Shown: piece by piece, positions 1 through 5,508 of the stretch
Layout of the letters: each line of letters begins with the position of its first letter
Numbering within the stretch: the stretch's first letter is position 1
Assembly: GCA_017520365.1 (NCBI GenBank)
Contig: JAFXFQ010000118.1
Coordinates: 1-6,488 of the forward strand
Reading direction: 5' to 3'
From: Clostridia bacterium
GTDB taxonomy: Bacteria; Bacillota; Clostridia; Oscillospirales; CAG-272
DNA length: 6,488 nucleotides
Notes under the pieces: model-generated
Databases searched by the model: none
What the model was told of the DNA's origin: nothing
What the model saw: the letters and a program-made list of their open reading frames with translations, nothing else
Translations under genes and position numbers: made by a program

Positions 1-154
1 CCTTGAGCTGCTTCAGATCGAATTCCTCTCCCCGCTCCACCTCTCCCTTCATTCCTGTGGCGATGGTATCGATCATAGAGGCAAGGGTCATTACCGTGTG
101 AGAAAGCTTCTTTTTCTCACGCCTTGTTTTTTGTGTTGCTTTTTTCTTTGTCAA
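1..154 (-). CDS. Hypothetical protein, N-terminal fragment (runs off window)
   Basis: I do not recognise this protein. Reading leftward from a TTG codon at 154-152, the frame stays open to the window edge and gives about 51 residues. The N-terminus is very basic (MTKKKATQKTRREKKK), followed by a region that looks helical (SHTVMTLASMIDTIATGMKG) and then an acidic stretch (EVERGEEFDLKQLK). There is no signal peptide or membrane segment in the visible part. The start is supported by a strong ribosome binding site, AAAGGAGG at 168-161, six bases before TTG; no in-frame ATG sits as well placed. It is transcribed divergently from the DUF3343 gene across a 128-base gap. Function cannot be inferred from this fragment. 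That it is a real gene is fairly likely because of the ribosome binding site and open frame. Confidence 0.6.
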   Translation of the reverse strand, partial: MTKKKATQKTRREKKKLSHTVMTLASMIDTIATGMKGEVERGEEFDLKQLK

Positions 155-160
155 ATAATA

Positions 161-168
161 CCTCCTTT
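161..168 (-). promoter_or_regulatory. Strong Shine-Dalgarno site deciding a TTG start
   Basis: On the minus strand this reads AAAGGAGG, a near-perfect complement to the 16S rRNA 3' end. It lies six bases upstream of the TTG at 154-152. It is the main evidence that the leftward open frame is a translated gene beginning with TTG. Confidence 0.7.
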
Positions 169-196
169 CTGACGGAATCATAATATTACAAGTCCG

Positions 197-226
197 TTGG
201 CATTTCTCCCCATCGTTGAATATGCT
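197..226 (+). promoter_or_regulatory. Possible sigma-A promoter for the DUF3343-desulfurase pair
   Basis: In the divergent intergenic region the plus strand carries TTGGCA (197-202, five of six consensus bases), an 18-base spacer, and TATGCT (221-226, four of six). It would give a leader of roughly 50 bases before the ATG at 283. The match is only moderate and the spacer is one base longer than ideal. No better rightward pair was seen between 155 and 282, and no convincing leftward promoter was seen for the gene at 1-154. Confidence 0.3.
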
Positions 227-282
227 GATAGGGGTAGGCACAGCAGGGCAGATAATGATAAAGAAAGGAAACGTTATTTTTA

Positions 283-498
283 ATGTGTATAGCAACAATG
301 AAAACGCAAACAGCGGCGCTGAAGGGCAAAAGGGCGCTTTTTCGCCGCGGAATAAATGCAACGGTGGTGAGCCTTGATGCATCTCTGACACAAAATGGCT
401 GTGCCTACGGCCTCAGCTTCTTTTGCGACGATGCAGAGACTGCCGAAAAGGTGCTTGCCGAGCACGGCGTCGGTTACGGGATGGTAATAGGACGATAG
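283..498 (+). CDS. DUF3343 protein (putative Se/S carrier-like)
   Basis: This 71-residue protein matches the DUF3343 pattern (Pfam Se_S_carrier, described as putative Se/S carrier protein-like). It has an N-terminal beta strand CIATMKTQTAAL (residues 2-13), a helix ending at G23, a second strand (INATVVSL) and the family-typical Cys-containing loop NGCAYGLSF with C40. A final helix (DAETAEKVLAEHGVG) follows, giving a ferredoxin-like small fold. Family members are known mostly from context and are thought to hold or deliver sulfur or selenium on the conserved Cys; this is not experimentally settled. The stop lies one base before the desulfurase start, so the two are almost certainly cotranscribed. 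The ATG at 283 is chosen because the first conserved strand begins at residue 2. AAGGAA at 265-270 is a plausible but distant (12-base) ribosome binding site. The protein is probably cytosolic, since no signal peptide is seen. Confidence 0.75.
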   Translation: MCIATMKTQTAALKGKRALFRRGINATVVSLDASLTQNGCAYGLSFFCDDAETAEKVLAEHGVGYGMVIGR

Positions 499-499
499 A

Positions 500-1627
500 A
501 TGATCAATTATCTTGATAATGCCGCAACCAGCTACCCGAAGCCCCCTTCCGTGATCCGCGCCATGGAGAGGTGTATGGAGGAGAGGGGAGGGAATCCCGG
601 CAGGGGCAGCCACCGCCTGGCTCTTCTTGCATCGGAAAAGCTTTTTGAGGCACGCTCACTCCTCTGTGAGCTGTTCTCATCAGATGATCCCGAGGGCGTG
701 GCCTTCACCATGAATACCACCTATGCCCTCAACCTTGCCATACTGGGCCTTATAAACGAGGGGGATCACGTTATCATCTCAGATATGGAGCACAACAGCG
801 TCCTCCGTCCCGTGGAGTGGCTAAAAAGGTATAAGGGAATAGAATATTCTGTCTTTTCCACAAGAGGCGATGCTTGCGAAAGCATAAGATCCCTGATAAG
901 AAAAAACACGAGAGCGGTCATCTGCTCTCATGCTTCAAATATAACAGGCAGGCTTCTTCCCGTTGGGGATATCGGTCGGGTGACAAGGGAACACGGTGTT
1001 CTTTTTATTGTCGATGCCGCCCAAAGCGGCGGACTATGTAAAACGGATATGAAAAAGAGCTGTATCGACGTGCTGTGTGTCCCGTCCCATAAGGGACTTT
1101 TAGGTCCCCAAGGCATCGGTGCGGCTATTTTTGCCGGGGATATTCTGCCGAGAGCTGTGATAACGGGAGGAAGCGGCGCTCTCTCCCGTGATGCGGATAT
1201 GCCGCCCTATCTTCCCGACAGACTTGAGGCAGGCACCCTGCCTACACCGACGGCCGCAGGCCTTTGCGAGGGTATAAGGTACGTTATGAGAAGAGGCGAA
1301 GCATCCATAGCTGCCTTTGAAGCGGGGATAATACGAAAAATATCAGAAGATTTTGCCGATGACAAAAGGATATGCTCCTATGGCGACGCTGGAGGTGGAA
1401 TATGGCTCTTCAACGTCAGGGGAGTACCGTCCCAGAAGGTTTCAGAGCTGCTTGACAGGAAGGGGATATGCACGAGACCGGGACTTCATTGCGCCCCCCT
1501 TGCTCATAAGACCCTTGGAACTCCGGAGGACGGAGCGGTGAGAGTCAGTGCAGGGCCTCTGACAAGGCCGTGGCAGGCAGACCACTTTGTAAGATCCCTT
1601 CGGGAAATATTGGACGGGGAATTGTAA
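500..1627 (+). CDS. Class V aminotransferase, cysteine desulfurase / selenocysteine lyase-like
   Basis: This 375-residue PLP-dependent enzyme of the NifS/SufS/CsdA superfamily is predicted to remove sulfur (or selenium) from L-cysteine (or selenocysteine), leaving alanine and a persulfide on an active-site Cys. Visible motifs in order are YLDNAATSYPKP (residues 4-15), the PLP-stacking histidine in EHNS (H98), SHASNITG (143-150), the cofactor-binding DAAQ (D172, Q175), the Schiff-base lysine in SHKGLLGPQG (K198), EAGTLPTP (243-250) and the C-terminal catalytic loop GLHCAPLAH with C331, then GAVRVSAGP. The Cys loop is short and complete. The composition resembles the EF2568-type cysteine desulfurase family (TIGR01977) rather than housekeeping IscS, which ends in a scaffold-binding tail absent here. 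It starts one base after the DUF3343 stop, with AGGA at 489-492 seven bases before ATG. The neighbour suggests a specialised sulfur or selenium transfer pair. There is no IscU/SufU gene in view. Substrate preference cannot be told from sequence. Confidence 0.9.
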   Translation: MINYLDNAATSYPKPPSVIRAMERCMEERGGNPGRGSHRLALLASEKLFEARSLLCELFSSDDPEGVAFTMNTTYALNLAILGLINEGDHVIISDMEHNSVLRPVEWLKRYKGIEYSVFSTRGDACESIRSLIRKNTRAVICSHASNITGRLLPVGDIGRVTREHGVLFIVDAAQSGGLCKTDMKKSCIDVLCVPSHKGLLGPQGIGAAIFAGDILPRAVITGGSGALSRDADMPPYLPDRLEAGTLPTPTAAGLCEGIRYVMRRGEASIAAFEAGIIRKISEDFADDKRICSYGDAGGGIWLFNVRGVPSQKVSELLDRKGICTRPGLHCAPLAHKTLGTPEDGAVRVSAGPLTRPWQADHFVRSLREILDGEL

Positions 1628-1656
1628 TTGACAGACAGGGCCTCCTTTGGTATAAT
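1628..1656 (+). promoter_or_regulatory. Consensus sigma-A promoter with extended -10
   Basis: TTGACA (1628-1633), a 17-base spacer and TATAAT (1651-1656) match the housekeeping promoter consensus at all twelve positions. The TGG just before the -10 box also makes it an extended -10. The -35 box begins on the very next base after the desulfurase TAA (1625-1627). Transcription would start around 1662-1665, leaving a leader of about 20 bases that carries only the ribosome binding site. It should drive the esterase strongly and independently of the upstream pair. Confidence 0.9.
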
Positions 1657-1681
1657 TAAAAAAAACGAAGTGAGGTCTGTC

Positions 1682-2443
1682 ATGGCTTTTGTCGATCTTA
1701 AATTTTACAGTAACGTTCTCGGAATGCAGACAGAGGTGTCGGTGATCATCCCCCAGGGTGCAAATACGGGTGAGATCGGCGTCGAATCAAATACACGCCC
1801 CGGCCCATATAAGTGCCTTTATCTGCTCCATGGCCTCAGCGATGACCATACCATATGGATGAGGAGGACCTCTATTGAAAGATATGCCTCCTATTACGGG
1901 ATCTGCGTTGTAATGCCCCGCGCAGATAAGAGCTTTTATACAAATATGCGCTACGGTATGAATTATTACGACCATATCGCAAGGGAGATCCCCGCCGTTA
2001 TCCGTGAATTTTTCAACGTGTCCGATAAGAGAGAGGATAATTACGTTGCAGGTCTTTCAATGGGCGGCTACGGTGCCTTGAAGATAGCGCTCCGCGAGTG
2101 CGACCGCTTCTGTAAGGCGGCGGCTCTGTCTCCCTGCGGAGATATAAAAAATATTGGATTTGCCGACATTCTTGTGCCCATATTCGGAGAGGATATGGCA
2201 ATTCCCGAGGAGGATGACCTCCTGTGGCTTGCAGAGGCAAAGAAAGATGATGCAAACCGCCCCGATATATTTATTGCCATCGGCACTGAGGATTTTCTTT
2301 ACGAAAACGTAAAGCCTCTCTCCAAAAAGCTTGCCGACGGCGGATACGATTATACCTATCGGGAAGCCCCCGGCTGTCATTCCTGGGAATTCTGGGACGA
2401 ATATATAAAGCACGCCCTTTGGTGGATGCTGAGAGAAAACTAA
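1682..2443 (+). CDS. EstA/esterase D-type alpha/beta-hydrolase
   Basis: This 253-residue serine hydrolase belongs to the putative esterase family (PF00756; tributyrin esterase EstA / S-formylglutathione hydrolase-like). Such enzymes cleave short acyl esters, often acetyl esters. It shows the oxyanion-loop strand YLLHGLSDDHTIW (residues 47-59), the nucleophile elbow GLSMGGYGALK (S126), the acid in IGTEDFLY (D204) and the histidine in PGCHSWEFWDEYI (H233): a complete Ser-Asp-His triad at normal spacing. Length matches the family (about 250-260). There is no signal peptide or membrane segment, so it should be cytosolic. The ATG at 1682 is chosen over the in-frame TTG at 1628: GAGG at 1672-1675 lies six bases before it, the conserved N-terminus (MAFVDLKFYSNVLGM) begins there, and the TTG is part of the -35 box of this gene's own promoter. 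The physiological substrate is unknown; it could be dietary or cell-surface acetyl esters. Transcription ends at the hairpin just after the stop. Confidence 0.9.
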   Translation: MAFVDLKFYSNVLGMQTEVSVIIPQGANTGEIGVESNTRPGPYKCLYLLHGLSDDHTIWMRRTSIERYASYYGICVVMPRADKSFYTNMRYGMNYYDHIAREIPAVIREFFNVSDKREDNYVAGLSMGGYGALKIALRECDRFCKAAALSPCGDIKNIGFADILVPIFGEDMAIPEEDDLLWLAEAKKDDANRPDIFIAIGTEDFLYENVKPLSKKLADGGYDYTYREAPGCHSWEFWDEYIKHALWWMLREN

Positions 2444-2486
2444 AAAGAGACTGTTGCACAAGTTCAAGTGCAACAGTCTCTTTTTT
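2442..2486. terminator. Bidirectional intrinsic terminator
   Basis: A perfect 13-base-pair stem (2447-2459 with 2468-2480) encloses the eight-base loop AAGTTCAA. Five A's precede it and six T's follow it, so the structure has a U-tract in either transcription direction. It sits between the converging esterase (stop at 2441-2443) and GmhA-like gene (stop at 2487-2485) and overlaps both stop codons. It should end both transcripts. Confidence 0.93.
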
Positions 2487-3054
2487 ATTTCATTTCGGAG
2501 AGGATACGCATCATCATATGGTCAAAGATCATATGAACATCCTCAGCAATTTGCATATCGTCTATATCAGCGTGCATGGAATAATCGCAGAGTTCCTTGA
2601 GTTTTCCGCCCGAATAACCGGTTATGCCCACGACGGGGGCCCCGACAGATTTGGCATACTCCACGGCTTTAATTATATTCTTGGAATTACCACTTCCGGA
2701 GATGGCTAAGACAAGGTCCTTGTCGGTAAGCTGTCCCTTAAGCTGAAAGCTGAATATATCGTCAAAGCTAAGATCGTTTGCTATTGCCATGACCGTGGGG
2801 ACATTGTCATTGAGACACTGAAAGCAAAACTTGTTACCGCCGATGTTTTCATAGATCCCCTTTGAGAAGTCGCAAACCATATGACTTGCGGTGGCACTGC
2901 TTCCACCGTTACCCATAGTGTAGATGATACCGCCGCGGTTTCTTGTATCCAGTATGGCGTTGACGGCCCGGTTCAGCTCTGTGAGGTCAAGACTCTGAAG
3001 AACACGTATCTCCGTTTGAAGATATCTGTTCATATCATTTTTGAAATCTCTCAT
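2485..3054 (-). CDS. gmhA: GmhA-like SIS-domain sedoheptulose 7-phosphate isomerase
   Basis: This single SIS domain of 189 residues, the usual GmhA length (about 190), is predicted to convert D-sedoheptulose 7-phosphate to D-glycero-D-manno-heptose 7-phosphate, the first step of nucleotide-heptose synthesis. The phosphate-binding signatures GNGGSS (48-53) and SGSGNSKNI (119-127) are clear, as are H58 after the first loop and the C-terminal helix AEDVHMIFDH with H174 and H179. Compared from memory with E. coli GmhA, catalytic E65 corresponds to D62 and Q172 to E171, while H61 and H180 are kept as H58 and H179. It is the last gene of the leftward operon, 12 bases after the GalE stop; TAGGTT at 3066-3061 is a modest ribosome binding site. 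The heptose enzymes nearby favour this role over other SIS-domain sugar isomerases. The subfamily differences leave some doubt about the exact substrate. Confidence 0.85.
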   Translation of the reverse strand: MRDFKNDMNRYLQTEIRVLQSLDLTELNRAVNAILDTRNRGGIIYTMGNGGSSATASHMVCDFSKGIYENIGGNKFCFQCLNDNVPTVMAIANDLSFDDIFSFQLKGQLTDKDLVLAISGSGNSKNIIKAVEYAKSVGAPVVGITGYSGGKLKELCDYSMHADIDDMQIAEDVHMIFDHMMMRILSEMK

Positions 3055-3066
3055 AATATCAACCTA

Positions 3067-4038
3067 TCAGTATTTTCTGTTGTTTTCCCAGTTCCAGGCA
3101 TCAAGGAGTATTTCCTCAATACCGCTGTGAACGGGATCCCACTTTAGTATATCTTTTGCTTTGTTGTTTGAAGCAACAAGAGAGGCAGGGTCACCTTCGC
3201 GGCGTTCTGCCAGGATATAAGGGACCTGTTTCCCTGTAACCTTTTCCAGTGCTTTGATCATTTCAAGCACTGTAAAGCCCGTGTTGCTGCCGAGGTTAAA
3301 GGCATTGGAAACGTTGTTTTCCATGATGTATTTAAGACCGAGAAGATGAGCCTCGGCGAGGTCGAGCACGTGAATAAAATCACGGATACAGCTTCCGTCA
3401 CGTGTGTCATAATCAGTTCCGAATACTTTGAATGGCTTTTGGCTTATGGCAGCTTTGATCATAACGGGGATAAGATGTGTTTCGGGATTGTGGGCTTCTC
3501 CAATAAGGCTGTCCTTTGAGTCACCTGCAGCGCAGAAATAACGGAAAGCACAATACTTGATACCGTAGGCTCTTTCGTAGTCGCTAAGCAGCTTTTCTCC
3601 GATGAGCTTTGTCATTCCGTATGGATTGATAGGCTCCTGAGGGTGTCCCTCGTCCATAGGGGTGTACTGAGGCGCACCAAAAGTAGCGGCGGATGATGAG
3701 AAAACAAAATATTTGATACCGTTCTCAACGCAGAGGTCAAGGAGGGTCTGCATATTGGTAACGTTGTTTTTGTAATATCTTGACGGTCTTGTTACAGAAT
3801 CGGGAACGGATGCGAAAGCGGCGAAATGGATGACTGCATCGAAATGCTCCTCTTTCATGAGCTTATCAACCGTTTCTCGGTCGCCAAAGTCTCCCTTGAC
3901 GAATTTTCCGCATATTACGGATTCGGGGTGTCCGTCGCTGAGATCATCGATGACCACGGTCTCGATGTTGTTTTCATTCAGAAGTCGGTTGGTGTGGCTT
4001 CCGATATATCCGGCACCGCCGGTTATAAGAACCTTCAT
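3067..4038 (-). CDS. galE: UDP-glucose 4-epimerase (GalE-like)
   Basis: This extended short-chain dehydrogenase of 323 residues is predicted to interconvert UDP-glucose and UDP-galactose, possibly also the N-acetyl forms, using bound NAD. The Rossmann motif GGAGYIGSH (7-15), the NAD-ribose aspartate in VIDDLSDGH, the catalytic serine in FSSSAATFG (S116), and Y140/K144 in NPYGMTK are all present. So are the GalE-typical GEAHNPETHLIP, FGTDYDTRDGS, IRDFIHVLDLAEAH and RREGDPASLVAS blocks. Two details differ from E. coli: the RYFN asparagine is Cys (RYFC, C169), and the residue aligned with gatekeeper Y299 is Leu. A bulky Tyr there restricts the enzyme to hexoses, so Leu may allow N-acetylhexosamines (inference). 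The ATG at 4038 is preferred over a GTG at 4056 because MKVLITGG is the normal GalE N-terminus and AAAGGAA (4053-4047) lies eight bases upstream, inside any longer form. It follows gmhB by 20 bases. Confidence 0.92.
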   Translation of the reverse strand: MKVLITGGAGYIGSHTNRLLNENNIETVVIDDLSDGHPESVICGKFVKGDFGDRETVDKLMKEEHFDAVIHFAAFASVPDSVTRPSRYYKNNVTNMQTLLDLCVENGIKYFVFSSSAATFGAPQYTPMDEGHPQEPINPYGMTKLIGEKLLSDYERAYGIKYCAFRYFCAAGDSKDSLIGEAHNPETHLIPVMIKAAISQKPFKVFGTDYDTRDGSCIRDFIHVLDLAEAHLLGLKYIMENNVSNAFNLGSNTGFTVLEMIKALEKVTGKQVPYILAERREGDPASLVASNNKAKDILKWDPVHSGIEEILLDAWNWENNRKY

Positions 4039-4058
4039 AAGTTTTGTTCCTTTCACTT

Positions 4059-4547
4059 TTATCGATTGGACTTGTCAAGCAGAGACAAAACGGTAGAATA
4101 TAGATCAGTCGTGAGAATGGATCTTATTCCGTAGCGCTGACCTGCGACTATATCGCTTTCGCTGTCTCCGATCATAAACGACTGGCTTTTATCAATTGTA
4201 TAATCAGATTCTGCCTTCAGAAAAAGTCCTATATCAGGCTTTCTGCAATTGCATTCTCCGTTGTTGTGGGGACAAACGTAGATATTGTCAATGTGAGCTC
4301 CGCTCTTCTTCAGCCTTTCGCACATGCTGTGGTGAACGGCTGTGAGGTCGTCCATCGTCATTAAACCTCTGGCGATGCCGCGTTGATTTGTTATTATGAT
4401 CACAAGGTATCCGTTGTCGTTGAGAAGCTTTATGGCCCTTGGCACATTATCAAGGAAAATAAAGTCCTCGGGACGGGTAATATATTGATGCTCGGGAGCT
4501 TTTTTGTTGATGATCCCATCTCTGTCAAGAAAAGCTACTTTATTCAA
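4059..4547 (-). CDS. gmhB: GmhB-like D-glycero-D-manno-heptose 1,7-bisphosphate 7-phosphatase (HAD-IIIA)
   Basis: This compact HAD-IIIA phosphatase of 162 residues is predicted to remove the 7-phosphate from D-glycero-D-manno-heptose 1,7-bisphosphate. It shows motif I FLDRDGIIN with nucleophile D8 and acid/base D10, motif II ITNQRGIARG (T53), the GmhB-type zinc loop C92-P-H94 with C99 and C101 running into the motif III lysine in CRKPD (K103), and motif IV IGDSESDI (D128, D132). It is shorter than E. coli GmhB (191). The start is TTG at 4547-4545: an in-frame TGA lies just upstream and motif I begins at residue 6, so no other start is available. GGTGATC (4558-4552) may act as the ribosome binding site. 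The gene overlaps the HddA stop by eight bases, so translation is probably coupled. With a GDP-heptose type kinase beside it, the alpha-anomer of the bisphosphate is the expected substrate; sequence alone does not prove this. Confidence 0.9.
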   Translation of the reverse strand: MNKVAFLDRDGIINKKAPEHQYITRPEDFIFLDNVPRAIKLLNDNGYLVIIITNQRGIARGLMTMDDLTAVHHSMCERLKKSGAHIDNIYVCPHNNGECNCRKPDIGLFLKAESDYTIDKSQSFMIGDSESDIVAGQRYGIRSILTTDLYSTVLSLLDKSNR

Positions 4548-5508
4548 CGAAGATCACCCGGCTTCCGCTTTGGGAAACATGAAATTCGGTCCTTCGAAGA
4601 CCTATTGCCTTTTCCAGGTCCTCCTGATACTGCTCGTCACAGTAGAAGAGGAGAAATCCGCCACCGCCTGCACCGAGGAGTTTTCCTCCGACAGCGCCGT
4701 TATTAAGAGCCTTTTCATAAAGCTCGTTTATTTCGGGATTGCTGATGCCGGATGCGAGAGACTGCTTTTTCATCCATCCCTGATGAAGTGCATCACCGAA
4801 CGATTTTGTAAAGCCTTCCGTGGTCAGAGAGCGGTACATATCGTAAGCCTGATTCTTCATATAGTCAAGGACCTCAAGCTTACTTTCCGTATTTTTCTTT
4901 TGCTCTGTAAGAACTCCGTCGGCGCTTCTTCTCATGCCTGTATAGAAAAGTACCAGCTTTTGTCTCATTTTCCGGGCATCGGTGTCGCTGAGATATACTT
5001 TTTTCCTTGAAACAGTTTCGTCCTTGTTGAACTCAAAGAAATTGGTGCCGCCAAACGCCGCTGCATACTGATCCTGCTTGCCTATGGGATGGCGAAGAAG
5101 GCTTATCTCAACGTTGCATGCTTGTTCGGCCAGTTCTTTTGCAGACGGGCGATGGCCAACATATGTGTACAGCGCATTGAGTAGCCCTACGGTAAAGGTG
5201 CTTGATGAACCCAGACCCGTACCTGAGGGAATATCGGAAATTGACGTTATCTCAATTCCTCCCTTTATTCCGACAAGCTTCAGGCATTCGCGGACTATCT
5301 CATGATTAAGCTCCTCTACCTCATCTACTATTTCCGTTTTTGAGTAGCTTACTCTGATTCTATTGTCGAATTTTTTGTTGATGGTGATGTAAATGTATTT
5401 GTTTATACCGGCACTGACAACCGCACCGCCATTTTTTAGATAGTAGTCGGGTAGATCTGTTCCGCCGCCGGTGAAGCTAATCCTCAAGGGAGTTTTTGTA
5501 ATTATCAT
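4540..5508 (-). CDS. hddA: HddA-like D-glycero-alpha-D-manno-heptose 7-phosphate kinase (GHMP family)
   Basis: This GHMP-family sugar kinase of 322 residues is predicted to phosphorylate C1 of D-glycero-D-manno-heptose 7-phosphate, giving the alpha-1,7-bisphosphate. The three GHMP motifs are present: motif 1 TPLRISFTGGGTD (6-18), the ATP loop PSGTGLGSSS (94-103) and motif 3 GGKLLGAGGGGFLL (274-287). GKQDQYAAAFGG (143-154) is typical of the HddA/FKP-type branch. The ATG at 5508 is chosen because MIITKTPLRISF is the standard N-terminus and AAGGAG (5521-5516) lies seven bases upstream; a longer frame to 5556 has no such support. The gene overlaps the end of hddC by 32 bases, and its stop overlaps the gmhB start by eight. 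HddA is distinguished from fucose kinase or mevalonate-pathway kinases mainly by its gmhA, gmhB and hddC neighbours. An HldE-type beta-specific kinase is not present here. Confidence 0.9.
   Translation of the reverse strand: MIITKTPLRISFTGGGTDLPDYYLKNGGAVVSAGINKYIYITINKKFDNRIRVSYSKTEIVDEVEELNHEIVRECLKLVGIKGGIEITSISDIPSGTGLGSSSTFTVGLLNALYTYVGHRPSAKELAEQACNVEISLLRHPIGKQDQYAAAFGGTNFFEFNKDETVSRKKVYLSDTDARKMRQKLVLFYTGMRRSADGVLTEQKKNTESKLEVLDYMKNQAYDMYRSLTTEGFTKSFGDALHQGWMKKQSLASGISNPEINELYEKALNNGAVGGKLLGAGGGGFLLFYCDEQYQEDLEKAIGLRRTEFHVSQSGSRVIFVE

Noticed and set aside
98..120. Inverted repeat GTGAGAAA / TTTCTCAC with a 7-base loop, near a T-run
   Set aside because: It is inside the coding region of the basic N-terminus (codons for Arg-Glu-Lys-Lys-Lys-Leu-Ser-His). 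A terminator there would make little sense, and it is short and AT-rich enough to be chance.
1641..1647. AAGGAGG on the minus strand within the esterase promoter spacer
   Set aside because: No start codon with an open reading frame follows it at a usable distance on that strand, so it is a chance match.
2057..2473. A 138-codon open frame on the minus strand opposite the esterase gene
   Set aside because: It lies antisense to a well-supported catalytic-triad protein, has no recognisable motif and crosses the terminator hairpin. It is a shadow of the real frame.
4073..4078. TTGACA on the minus strand just upstream of galE, suggesting an internal promoter
   Set aside because: It is within the last codons of gmhB, and no acceptable -10 box lies 16-18 bases downstream; GATAAA is only about 9 bases away.
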